In this document: positions 16,609-24,847 of the stretch, piece by piece
Position numbering within the stretch: position 1 is the first letter of the stretch
How the letters are laid out: each line of letters begins with the position of its first letter
NCBI GenBank assembly: GCA_027858855.1
Contig: JAQIBV010000018.1
Span: 1-64,000 of the forward strand
Reading direction: 5' to 3'
DNA length: 64,000 nucleotides
DNA from: Spirochaetota bacterium
GTDB taxonomy: Bacteria > Spirochaetota > UBA4802 > JAFGJZ01
Position numbers and translations under genes: made by a program
Notes under the pieces: model-generated
What the model was told of the DNA's origin: nothing
Seen by the model: the letters and a program-made list of their open reading frames with translations, nothing else
The model's database searches: none

Positions 16609-17028
16609 ATGAATGACGATATTCGCTGGCTTCAGCGGTTTGAGAATTATAAAAAAGTGTTACTCAATTTGAATATGGCTGTTGATCTTGCCGGCAAACG
16701 TGAATTATCAGACCTGGAAAAACAGGGTGTTATTCAGTCCTTCGAATTCACCTATGAATTTGCCTGGAACGTGTTAAAGGACTATTACGAAGCAAAGGGG
16801 GAGGTCGGTATTCAAGGCAGTGTAGATGCATTCCGGCTTGCCTTTAACAGGGGGCTTGTCTCGATGGGAGAAGTTCTTTTAAATACTGTAAAAAGCAGAC
16901 GTCTATCGAGCCACAGTTATAATGAAGAAGTTGCCGAAGAAATTTTCAATTTGATTGTCGGTTCGTATATCCATGCTTTCAATGAGCTGCAGGCATGTCT
17001 TATTAAAGAAGCTGGGAAAGAGATATAA
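16609..17028 (+). CDS. HEPN-family protein, HepT/HI0074-like
   Basis: About 139 residues, all helical, of the HI0074 nucleotidyltransferase-substrate-binding family. The segment RRLSSHSY fits the HEPN motif R-x4-H-x-Y, the RNase active site of HepT toxins and also the site that MntA-type antitoxins modify by AMPylation. The ATG at 16609 has AGAGG at good spacing and is preferred over the TTG two codons upstream. The gene is two bases upstream of a minimal nucleotidyltransferase gene, the classical toxin-antitoxin order. Confidence 0.85.
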   Translation: MNDDIRWLQRFENYKKVLLNLNMAVDLAGKRELSDLEKQGVIQSFEFTYEFAWNVLKDYYEAKGEVGIQGSVDAFRLAFNRGLVSMGEVLLNTVKSRRLSSHSYNEEVAEEIFNLIVGSYIHAFNELQACLIKEAGKEI

Positions 17029-17030
17029 AT

Positions 17031-17342
17031 ATGTTGTATGGTCTTAGCGATGAGGTAATTAAAAAACTTATAACTGTTTTTTCTAAATTCAGGAATATTG
17101 AGAAAGTAATAATTTATGGTTCTCGTGCAAAAGATACTTTTAAAGCCGGTTCCGATATTGATCTTACTCTTGTTGGGAAACAGCTGACTCTTTCGAACTG
17201 TCTCTATCCTGTCATTGATGAAATTGAAGTACTCCTTTTGCCTTACATTGTTGATCTCTCTATTTATTCACAAGTTAATAATCCGGATCTAATTGAGCAT
17301 ATTGATAGAGTCGGAAAAATTATATATCAGCGATCAGAGTAG
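17031..17342 (+). CDS. Minimal nucleotidyltransferase, MntA-like antitoxin
   Basis: A 103-residue MNT-fold protein. It contains the signature G-S-x10-D-x-D (YGSRAKDTFKAGSDIDLTLV, residues about 26-45), complete in both metal-binding Asp residues. In HepT/MntA systems this enzyme adds AMP to the tyrosine of the HEPN toxin and silences it. The pair is followed six bases later by an inverted copy of the 16-bp repeat also found around 7.2-7.8 kb. Confidence 0.87.
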   Translation: MLYGLSDEVIKKLITVFSKFRNIEKVIIYGSRAKDTFKAGSDIDLTLVGKQLTLSNCLYPVIDEIEVLLLPYIVDLSIYSQVNNPDLIEHIDRVGKIIYQRSE

Positions 17343-17347
17343 CAGAT

Positions 17348-17362
17348 GTGGCTAACAATCCA
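17348..17362 (-). repeat. 16-bp repeat, copy 4 (inverted)
   Basis: GTGGCTAACAATCCA, the reverse complement of 15 bases of the motif seen at 7227, 7544 and 7777. It lies immediately after the MntA-like gene. Confidence 0.7.
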
Positions 17363-17439
17363 TGGTTTTTGTATAAAGAGGGTTCTTTTGCATCTTAAAG
17401 TGTTTTTTAGTAATGAATTATCACATTTTGGCGTGTCCA

Positions 17440-18174
17440 TTATTTAAAGCCAAAGGTCTCCCATAGTCTTTGAACCACGCTTTTGCCAACCGGGTCGTTG
17501 AAGCCTCTGAAGTCAGGCTTCAGTCGTTTTTTCTTTGTATTGTAGATGTCAACAATGCCGCTGCGGTTTTTACCACTTCCTATTTCTACACGGGCGTACA
17601 TATTGTTAAAAACACCTCCGTACAGTCCGTCAATTCCTTCACACTGCAAAAAGGTGGCGAAATCTATTGCTGTTTGTTCGGCTTCTGCAACAAGGGCTTC
17701 GGTATCATCTTTTCCTGGTGATTTTGTTACAGGTATGGTTTCTGTATCATAAATAACTCCATCATCTGCTTTGGCTCCGCAACCGTTTTTGGCCAGACGA
17801 TCGGCCTCTTCGTTCATCATGTCACCGGAATGCGCCTTCACCTTTGTCCATCTTACTTTTACAGCAGTTCTCTGCATTTCGTTGTAATAGTTGCTTGTAA
17901 GTTCCGTGTTGCGCTTCCACTCTCCTGTTGCCCAGCTCTGGACGCCCTGATAGTCAAAACATATTTCGCATTTTATAATACTGTTGCTTGTGCACCACTG
18001 TATGGCTTTCAATACTGCCATTACTTCGCCGGCAACCTGTCGATGCTTCAGGTATTTCTCATCGGTAACAGATCCCGACAGGCGATCCACGATCTCTTTA
18101 CCACTGTTTGTAATTACTGCACCGTATCCGCAACGTCCGTCGATGAAAGATCCGTCAGTATAAATCTTAATCAT
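17440..18174 (-). CDS. RNase HI-like protein with C-terminal extension
   Basis: A 244-residue protein. The first 135 residues form a type 1 RNase H domain that cuts RNA in RNA-DNA hybrids. Active-site residues are visible: Asp7 (YTDGS), Glu50 (AGEVMA), Asp74 (FDYQG), His115 (KAHSGD) and Asp125 (EEADRLA). The last 100 residues, after an acidic linker, include an unrecognised domain (TEALVAEAEQTAIDFATFLQ) ending VVQRLWETFGFK. The 3' end of tyrA overlaps its start by eight bases, so they are cotranscribed. Whether it is the main RNase HI of the cell is unknown. Confidence 0.85.
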   Translation of the reverse strand: MIKIYTDGSFIDGRCGYGAVITNSGKEIVDRLSGSVTDEKYLKHRQVAGEVMAVLKAIQWCTSNSIIKCEICFDYQGVQSWATGEWKRNTELTSNYYNEMQRTAVKVRWTKVKAHSGDMMNEEADRLAKNGCGAKADDGVIYDTETIPVTKSPGKDDTEALVAEAEQTAIDFATFLQCEGIDGLYGGVFNNMYARVEIGSGKNRSGIVDIYNTKKKRLKPDFRGFNDPVGKSVVQRLWETFGFK

Positions 18175-19021
18175 TTTTCCCAGCCGAAAGTGATGCTACA
18201 AAGTCAATTATGCTGTTGGTCTTCTGTTCCGCTATGTTCTTGTAGTCACCAACATATTCTGATGCTGCGTTAAATTCGTTTATAAAGCCGGCACGATCAC
18301 CCTGTTTTACGATTTGCAGCAATTCGGAGCATGATTCGATATATTTCTGTAAAATAGAGACAGTTTCCGGGTTATGAAGTTCAATATCGGCATATAATTC
18401 CGGGTTCTGGTTCAAAATACGACTGGCAAAGTCGTTACGAACCCGATAAACTGGAGAAGAGAACTCGTTAAACTGGTCTGAGGGCATGCCGGTTTTCATC
18501 AGTGTCTTCATCAATGTTATAGAGGTAAAGTGCATAAGTCCCTGAACTACGGCCATGATGCGGTCGTGCTCTTCGGGTGTCGAAATCTTGACTTCTGCCC
18601 GCTCTTTTCGTAGTAAATCTGTCAGAAAGTCGATCCAGCGGTCACCGCGTGCCGGGGTAAGAACGACAACCTGTTTTTCAAAAGAGGATACCGACGGGCC
18701 GAATACCGGGTGACATCCGATTACGTCGCAGCTGCTGTATTCCAGCATGCAGGCAACTTCCCGTTTTTTAAGAGATGTTAAATCCATTAAAAGGCCATCC
18801 TCTTTAACCAGGGGGGCAATCTTCTTAATTGTGTCAATGGTACTTGCGATTGGTACAGTTATGATAACAATGTCGTTGCGCGATGCACACTCTTCAACTG
18901 AAAGCTTTGTTGAACGAGACGCAGCCTCACATTGGATGCCGTGTCTTTCGAAGAAGTTAATAAAGAGTTTTCCCATGCCGCCTGTGCCGCCTATAATACC
19001 GACACTGATTTTATTAGACAT
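18167..19021 (-). CDS. tyrA: Prephenate dehydrogenase-type protein (TyrA)
   Basis: A 284-residue member of the TyrA/prephenate dehydrogenase family, which oxidatively decarboxylates prephenate (or arogenate) toward tyrosine. It has the nucleotide-binding GIIGGTGGMGKLF at the N-terminus, ITVPIAST near 55, DLTSLKK near 80, the GCHPVFGPS active-site segment near 102 and a helical dimerisation domain. There is no chorismate mutase or ACT domain. It overlaps the RNase H gene. Substrate preference cannot be read from the sequence. Confidence 0.88.
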   Translation of the reverse strand: MSNKISVGIIGGTGGMGKLFINFFERHGIQCEAASRSTKLSVEECASRNDIVIITVPIASTIDTIKKIAPLVKEDGLLMDLTSLKKREVACMLEYSSCDVIGCHPVFGPSVSSFEKQVVVLTPARGDRWIDFLTDLLRKERAEVKISTPEEHDRIMAVVQGLMHFTSITLMKTLMKTGMPSDQFNEFSSPVYRVRNDFASRILNQNPELYADIELHNPETVSILQKYIESCSELLQIVKQGDRAGFINEFNAASEYVGDYKNIAEQKTNSIIDFVASLSAGKND

Positions 19022-19379
19022 CTTACTTTCCTTTTAGTATTATTTTGTTATCATGCATCCTGCTTATATAATCCAGAACAGAGGAGTATGTGTAAGATAA
19101 CGGTTTTTATTGTATGTTAACCCGCCTGTGCGGTTTAACTGCTTGTTAGGAAGCTTTTTAGGGCATCTCACTTTTATAATGCCCTTCTTTCAAGAAAAAT
19201 AATTGATTTATTAAACGCTTTTTTGTACCGATAGTTAAATAGAATACAGGGATTTATACAAATTTCTAATTTAGAATATTATGGTCTGTCATCTTATCTC
19301 TTTTTGTTGTGACAGGGTCCGTTTTTTTTAAAATAGTCAGTTGTACTAAAGTGCCCAACAGAAAGATTATGGAGTAACT
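19022..19379. other. Intergenic region between divergent tyrA and the cfpA locus
   Basis: 358 bp, AT-rich, holding the leaders of two divergent units. The one notable structure is a hairpin with arms GTTAACCCGC and GCGGTTTAAC (one mismatch) at about 19114-19138, without a T-run. I see no small gene. Confidence 0.5.
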
Positions 19380-20138
19380 ATGTTTCAGCCCTATTTTGCC
19401 CGACTCGAGAAGCACCTGATCAAAATCTATCAAGCACAAGGCAAGAAGACAGCAAAAAAGAGCGCTAAGAGTGCCAAGACTGCTAAAAAGAGCACCGAGA
19501 AGAGTCTTGTAAAGGCCTCTTCAAAAGGTGATGGCGACTATGATGATCTGATTAAAGCAATTAATGGAATGCTGCCTGAGGGAAATATTATTACCCGCAG
19601 CAAAATATGCGATTCTTCAGACATTTCTGTTGATACTGCCGACTTTGTTGTGGCCGAAAAGCGATTCAAGGGAATGGAGCTTATTTTTCCCGATGAGATT
19701 CCGGTTGAACTTATCAGAGGGTCATTTGCTGTTTGTAAAACAATTAATCGCAAGCAGTTGGTTGATACCCTTATCAACGTAGCCAACTGTAAAAAAGTCG
19801 GTCAGTACGAGAAAAAAAATGAACCACCTTTTCATGCGTCGTTTGTAATCGCCTTCGATTCAACATATAAGATGGATGAACTGAAAAAGGCTATAAAAGA
19901 GATATACAGTGAAAATAGTGTCGATCCCCGGTTTGAGTTTGACTTGATGATAATATTGGGAAAGGGGATAGTTATTAAGGACTGGAGCAGCAAGGGTAAC
20001 TATATAGCTTTGGATACCGGCGAAGACAGCCTTATGTGGTTTTATATTATTATGAATGAATACCTGTCTTTAACAACTAGTCAGGAGTTCGATCTCAGAA
20101 ATTATATTCGAAATCCCAAGGTATATGATGAGTTTTAG
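19380..20138 (+). CDS. Conserved spirochaete protein of the cfpA locus with Lys/Ala-rich tail
   Basis: A 252-residue soluble protein. Residues about 20-45 form a histone H1-like run of Lys, Ala, Ser and Thr (KKTAKKSAKSAKTAKKS). The remainder is a mixed alpha/beta domain with LPEGNIITRSKICDSSD and TADFVVAEKRFKG, a pattern that loosely resembles DUF6602-type nuclease-like folds (weak inference). It is the first gene of the block leading to cfpA and by order corresponds to the hypothetical gene beside T. pallidum cfpA. The basic tail may bind nucleic acid or acidic filaments. Confidence 0.7.
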   Translation: MFQPYFARLEKHLIKIYQAQGKKTAKKSAKSAKTAKKSTEKSLVKASSKGDGDYDDLIKAINGMLPEGNIITRSKICDSSDISVDTADFVVAEKRFKGMELIFPDEIPVELIRGSFAVCKTINRKQLVDTLINVANCKKVGQYEKKNEPPFHASFVIAFDSTYKMDELKKAIKEIYSENSVDPRFEFDLMIILGKGIVIKDWSSKGNYIALDTGEDSLMWFYIIMNEYLSLTTSQEFDLRNYIRNPKVYDEF

Positions 20139-20344
20139 AATTTTAAAAGTATATGGTTTTGTCTACAGAGATTGCCATCGGTTTTAGTAATATGTCGTAT
20201 AATGTGCCGCGGTTAGTCTCATTTAGCTGCTATCGGTAAATTGTTATTGACATACGGGGGTTTCGGGTTATCATTCGGGAACGCCCTCCGGCGCATAGTT
20301 GTTGTTGCCGCATAAAGTCTATTTATATTAAGTTGAGGCATTGT

Positions 20345-21523
20345 ATGAAAATCAAAATTTTATCTTCATTTCTATCTTTTCTGCTGCTCTCGTCTGTAAT
20401 GGTTTCCTGTTCCAGTGAGCCTGCGGCCGAAGACAATAAGCCGAGTCCGAATAATGATATTATTCTTGTTCTGGATACATCCCTTTCCATGGTTGGAAAG
20501 GCTTCAGATGCGAAAAATATTATGCCTCAGGTTAAGGATCGTCTATCGCGCTTTATTGAAACAGCCCGAGTGGGTGATACTTTCACTTTTATTACTTTTG
20601 ATACCACATCTAGGGTCTATCCTACTATTGAAATCCGTAACGAGAGTGATATCAATGTTATAAAGAGTTTTATCTCTCAGGTTGAGGCCGAGGGGATGTG
20701 GACCTATACAATGGAGATGTTGCGTGACGTCTTAAAAAAGGCCGATGATATTCGTTTTGCTAATCAGAGTGCAATGGCAAAAGCCGAAGAGGAAAAGAGG
20801 GATGTAGTCGAGCGCAAACAGGTTATTGTGATTCTTACCGATGCGCTTGATGATCCTCCGCCATCAGATAAAAACAAACGACTTTCCATTGAGGATGTAG
20901 CAAGTGAACATTCGGGAGAGGATTGGTTTGTCTATTTTGTTAGCCTTGGTGAACTGACCGATAATGAGAAGATAATGGCTCTTCAGAGTGATCTGGATTC
21001 AAATATACTTGCCGAGTCTGAGGTTATTGATGCCTCTGGGGATATAGACGGTGGGGTAACTGCTGTTGAAGAGAGTGTTGAAACTATTCCGACAACAAGG
21101 CGGCATGGCCGTCCGGTTTATCAGGCAGCCTGGTTTTATCTGATTCTCATATTTCTGGTGATTCTGATAATAGGAATAATCTATGCTGTTCATACTGCAA
21201 AAATAAAGTTGGCCGGTATTCTTGAGTATCGAAATAAGGTAGTTCTGGGGTCAAAATACCAGAAGACTAATCTTGAGAGATACGATGCTCGACGTATAAC
21301 TATCGGAAAGGACAGTCTCTGTGAATTGCGAATAGCCGACTTTGAGTCACATCTTCCTATTTGTCTTGAGGCGGCCTTGGTTAAAGGCGAGCTGTTTATA
21401 TTTGTAAATACTGATCGGGGTATTAAAGTTCAGATTACTGAAGGGAAAGGAGATTCATTTCTTTCTGATGGAGCTGTATTCGAAGCAGGGGGGTATGTTT
21501 TTAGGTACATCGCCCGAAAATAA
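20345..21523 (+). CDS. Lipoprotein with von Willebrand A domain, TM segment and FHA-like tail
   Basis: About 392 residues from the ATG at 20345, which has GAGG six bases upstream. The signal ends in a lipobox with Cys22 (VMVSC). Residues about 38-230 are a von Willebrand A domain with the metal site DTSLS (44-48) and a later ILTDALDD. A single transmembrane segment spans about 262-284. The C-terminal 100 residues, ending in a beta-rich region around RITIGKDSLCELRI, resemble a divergent FHA fold. The layout places the vWA domain outside and the tail inside the cytoplasmic membrane. In T. pallidum the vWA protein TP0750 occupies a similar place near cfpA. Confidence 0.82.
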   Translation: MKIKILSSFLSFLLLSSVMVSCSSEPAAEDNKPSPNNDIILVLDTSLSMVGKASDAKNIMPQVKDRLSRFIETARVGDTFTFITFDTTSRVYPTIEIRNESDINVIKSFISQVEAEGMWTYTMEMLRDVLKKADDIRFANQSAMAKAEEEKRDVVERKQVIVILTDALDDPPPSDKNKRLSIEDVASEHSGEDWFVYFVSLGELTDNEKIMALQSDLDSNILAESEVIDASGDIDGGVTAVEESVETIPTTRRHGRPVYQAAWFYLILIFLVILIIGIIYAVHTAKIKLAGILEYRNKVVLGSKYQKTNLERYDARRITIGKDSLCELRIADFESHLPICLEAALVKGELFIFVNTDRGIKVQITEGKGDSFLSDGAVFEAGGYVFRYIARK

Positions 21524-21575
21524 CGACCGATAAATTGTCAAATTACTAATTTTGTCTTCAAAATCGATTAATAGC

Positions 21576-21603
21576 TTGACAGTCCGTTGTTATAAATTAA
21601 ATT
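21576..21603 (+). promoter_or_regulatory. Promoter of cfpA
   Basis: A perfect TTGACA (21576-21581) with TAAATT (21598-21603) at 16-base spacing. A long A/T-rich leader of about 75 bases with AGGAGG precedes cfpA. Confidence 0.65.
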
Positions 21604-21683
21604 TTATGCGAATGCGTTGTGTTTAATTGTTGAATGAAATTATAGTTATTTTGCTTTTTTTCAAAAAATAAGGAGGATTATAC

Positions 21684-23633
21684 ATGTCAATTACAAGTTT
21701 TCCGCAGAGTCCTAATAAAGTTCACCCAGAGATCCCTAATGCGGTTGGTTCTCGTAACTCTTTAGCTCAGGAAGGGCGTGATAAGATAAACGAGGCGGTT
21801 ACTATACTTGATGAAACTACTGATAAAGTAATGAACCATATAGAACATAAACTTCCGGAAGAAGTTCTTGTTAAGATGGATATTACTGGTGGTATCAGAG
21901 AGAAACTGTATAACTACATTAACCAGACATATGTGAATATGTTTAACCGTTACACAGTAACAATGGAAGATGAGTTTGTTAAAAAAGTTCGTGATTTTGT
22001 TGACCGTGAAGAGTCAAAGGGGCTTGCCCGTTATACTCCACGTGAAATGACCGAGCTTCTCGATAAGATAGGTGGTGCTGACAAGTTCAATACCGGAGAG
22101 GTCGAGAAATCGATGATTAACATGTATGGTCACTTACAGGGTCACATTCAGCGTGGAATGAATGATCTTGAGAATGAGACCAATGCAATTCTTCGTCAAA
22201 AAACTGATGTTGGAGCCTTTATCCGTGGTGAAAACGCTTATGCTATTTTAAAATGTGTTATTAAAGACAATGAAATGCGTCCGAAATATGTTAATGATGT
22301 TAAACTTTCTCTTAACATCTTGGATTCTGAACTTATCTCTCCAATTTACCACTATCAGGTAACGGTCGAGGCACTTCTTAAAGATGCGATTCAAAAGCAT
22401 ATTCAGGATCTTGTAGATCGTCAGATTGATGAACTGAAAGAGGAGTTGGTTGATCAGGGTAATTCTGAGATGACCGGTTCCGAGATTATGTTCGAAAAAG
22501 TGAAACGTGTCGAGAATTTTACGGATGATGAAGCCGAAGACGAAAAATCCCGTCGTTACACTATTCTTGCAAAGAAATTCTTGGACAAGATTGAAGGTCT
22601 TCGTGCTGAAATTGATATAGAAGATTATGATCCTCTTAACATTCGTGAGAATATCAAGTTTGTTATTGATGAAGAGAATATTCGTAATCGTGGATATAAC
22701 ACCACAATCAACGCAATTACTTCCATTCTTGATACCTCTAAACTTGGTTATCAGGTATGTGATAACATGAAAAACGCACGTGTATGTTTTATTAAAGAGT
22801 ACGAAGAGCTCGACAAAACAATACTTCCTGATGAGCGTTATGATATTAAACTTTGTTACATGGATCAGAATCAGATCCGTGAGGCTTGTAAAGAGTTTGA
22901 CCGTCAGATGGATGCTTTCACACGTGAGATACAGCTTCTAACTGATGTTACCGATGCTCATTATCAGTCTACTAAACGTTTCCGAGCTTTGAAAGACTTT
23001 GATGATCTTGCAAAACGTTTAATGAGTCGTGAATGGTTGCGTCGTCGTGAAGCTGAAAGACAGGATCCGGCTTATGTTCACCCTGATGATGTTGGAATGC
23101 TCTATTGTGAAAACTCGTTTGTTGAGAAGAATAACCGAACTTATGAAGACCGAATCAAGTATCTTAAAAACAAACTTCGTCATCTTAGAGAGCATCTGAA
23201 CAAGATTCACGGTTATCAGAATCCGGTTGAGCGTGTAATCCTTGACGATAAAATACTTTTCATTACCAAGAAGTTTAACGAATTTACATATGAGGTTAAT
23301 CCTCATCATATTCAGCCTGGTCTTACTCTTGACCTTAATGTAACAACCATAAAACGTAAGCAGTTTATGCTTAAGAATATGGCAAACGTGCTTAATGAGT
23401 TTCTTTATGGTGTATCAAAAGGATTCCAGGATGCGGCTTTTGCTCAATTCAAGCGTCGTCGTTCAACTATCCGTACGGATATTGATCAGTCGTTTGTCAC
23501 AGAAGAAGATAGCGATAGTATTTTTCAGATGGCATATGGAGCTGCAAACGCTGCATCTGCTGCTGCTGATGTTGCTGGCACTGCTGATCTTACTCCAAAG
23601 AAAGGCCGTGGATCAGGACTTAAAGAACTGTAA
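21684..23633 (+). CDS. cfpA: Cytoplasmic filament protein A
   Basis: A 649-residue protein that closely fits treponemal CfpA from its first residues (MSITSFPQSPNKVHPEIPNAVGSRN) onward. CfpA polymerises into the ribbon of cytoplasmic filaments that runs along the cell beneath the periplasmic flagella. Its loss in Treponema disturbs cell division and chromosome partition. The sequence is helical and highly charged without signal or membrane segments, ending in an Ala-rich stretch and a basic tail. It is a single transcript with strong promoter and terminator, and codons such as CGT are frequent, as expected for an abundant structural protein. This gene is the best evidence that the DNA is spirochaetal. 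Confidence 0.97.
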   Translation: MSITSFPQSPNKVHPEIPNAVGSRNSLAQEGRDKINEAVTILDETTDKVMNHIEHKLPEEVLVKMDITGGIREKLYNYINQTYVNMFNRYTVTMEDEFVKKVRDFVDREESKGLARYTPREMTELLDKIGGADKFNTGEVEKSMINMYGHLQGHIQRGMNDLENETNAILRQKTDVGAFIRGENAYAILKCVIKDNEMRPKYVNDVKLSLNILDSELISPIYHYQVTVEALLKDAIQKHIQDLVDRQIDELKEELVDQGNSEMTGSEIMFEKVKRVENFTDDEAEDEKSRRYTILAKKFLDKIEGLRAEIDIEDYDPLNIRENIKFVIDEENIRNRGYNTTINAITSILDTSKLGYQVCDNMKNARVCFIKEYEELDKTILPDERYDIKLCYMDQNQIREACKEFDRQMDAFTREIQLLTDVTDAHYQSTKRFRALKDFDDLAKRLMSREWLRRREAERQDPAYVHPDDVGMLYCENSFVEKNNRTYEDRIKYLKNKLRHLREHLNKIHGYQNPVERVILDDKILFITKKFNEFTYEVNPHHIQPGLTLDLNVTTIKRKQFMLKNMANVLNEFLYGVSKGFQDAAFAQFKRRRSTIRTDIDQSFVTEEDSDSIFQMAYGAANAASAAADVAGTADLTPKKGRGSGLKEL

Positions 23634-23654
23634 AACAAAAAAGTTAAGAATACA

Positions 23655-23687
23655 AAAAAGGGAGTGCATCTGCACTCCCTTTTTTTG
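23655..23687 (+). terminator. Intrinsic terminator of cfpA
   Basis: Arms GGGAGTGCA and TGCACTCCC flank a two-base loop, preceded by A residues and followed by eight T residues. Confidence 0.95.
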
Positions 23688-23808
23688 TTGTAGAAAAAAT
23701 AGCGCTATAATTTTAAAATTTAATAAGCATCAAACAAAGTACTTGCAAAATTATATCACATCTATTAAGTTAATTTGTATTTAAATCAGTGTGGGGGGAG
23801 AATTTATT

Positions 23809-24741
23809 ATGATAAATTCAACGTTTTTTGCGCTTGGTTCAAAAGCTTCTTTCAATCAGGCTTTGCGCCACTTCTATAAAGTAAATGATCTTATAGACGA
23901 TATGGAATCACGTCAGAATATTGCGGATCTTATAAACGAGCAGCTTGATGAAGAGGATATTTTGATGGATCAGGTTCTTCCTGTTATCGGATCAATTGTT
24001 AGAGATAAATATCAGTATACATTCCATTCTTTTGACATTCCATTTGCAATTAATGATTTTAAGAAGATTACGGATGAAACTAATAAATGGACTGCGCTTG
24101 ACATAGTTATGGTCTATTATAATCCGAATGGACAGATATATGTGATCAATCCTAAAAATGAAGACGGATGGGAGAGGGTTCGCGAACTTGCATGTGATCA
24201 TCTTCTTGTTATTTATGCAAAATATCTAAAAGGTGATGGAGATCCTAAAATTGAACAGGAAGCAATTACTGCTATTGAAGAGATGATTGCTGGTAAGGAC
24301 GTATATATCAATAAAGATTTTGCCGACTCGTCAATTGCTCCTCGCAAGGTAGTTAAGCCTAAACCACAGCCTCAATCAGCGGCCAGTGGCGCTGTAAAGC
24401 CAACCGGCAAACGTCGCGCTACGCCAAAATACTCTGTTCAGGTTACTAACGAACTTTTTCACAATGGCAATGTTGAAGCATGGAAAAAAATAATTCAGAG
24501 CTTTAAGGCAAAACATCCTGATCTTGAAGTGGTGATTTTTTATGAGGGAGAACTCATAAACGATATTAATGCCCTTTTTAAATGGGGAAAGGTCAAACAT
24601 CACGGATTGATCATGTTTCAGGTAGTTGGTGAAAATATTCGTAGTGTATCCAAGCTTCAGAAGTATCTTTTTGAGGGTGCAAGCCAGCGTTTTGAACAGT
24701 TTTTAAAAGGTCAGGTGGGGCAGGTCCTTAATCTTTTTTAG
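23809..24741 (+). CDS. Conserved spirochaete protein next to cfpA
   Basis: About 310 residues from the ATG at 23809, which has a GGGGGGAG site at good spacing; the GTG at 23791 is part of that site. There is no signal or membrane segment. Two globular parts are joined by a basic, Pro-rich linker (about 170-205, KPKPQPQSAAS). The C-terminal part has YSVQVTNELFHNGNVEAWKK and ends in an amphipathic helix. The family is not recognised, but its place between cfpA and a PPDK-like gene matches the gene order recalled for T. pallidum TP0746-TP0748. A role in filament assembly or attachment is an inference from that conservation. Confidence 0.72.
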   Translation: MINSTFFALGSKASFNQALRHFYKVNDLIDDMESRQNIADLINEQLDEEDILMDQVLPVIGSIVRDKYQYTFHSFDIPFAINDFKKITDETNKWTALDIVMVYYNPNGQIYVINPKNEDGWERVRELACDHLLVIYAKYLKGDGDPKIEQEAITAIEEMIAGKDVYINKDFADSSIAPRKVVKPKPQPQSAASGAVKPTGKRRATPKYSVQVTNELFHNGNVEAWKKIIQSFKAKHPDLEVVIFYEGELINDINALFKWGKVKHHGLIMFQVVGENIRSVSKLQKYLFEGASQRFEQFLKGQVGQVLNLF

Positions 24742-24847
24742 GAATACGCTAAAACTGAATCAGTTCTTATGTCTTCGTTATATTTACGATGTTTTAGAAG
24801 TTTCCTTATAACATTTACCGGAAAAACCGGTTATTCTGGAGGAATAG

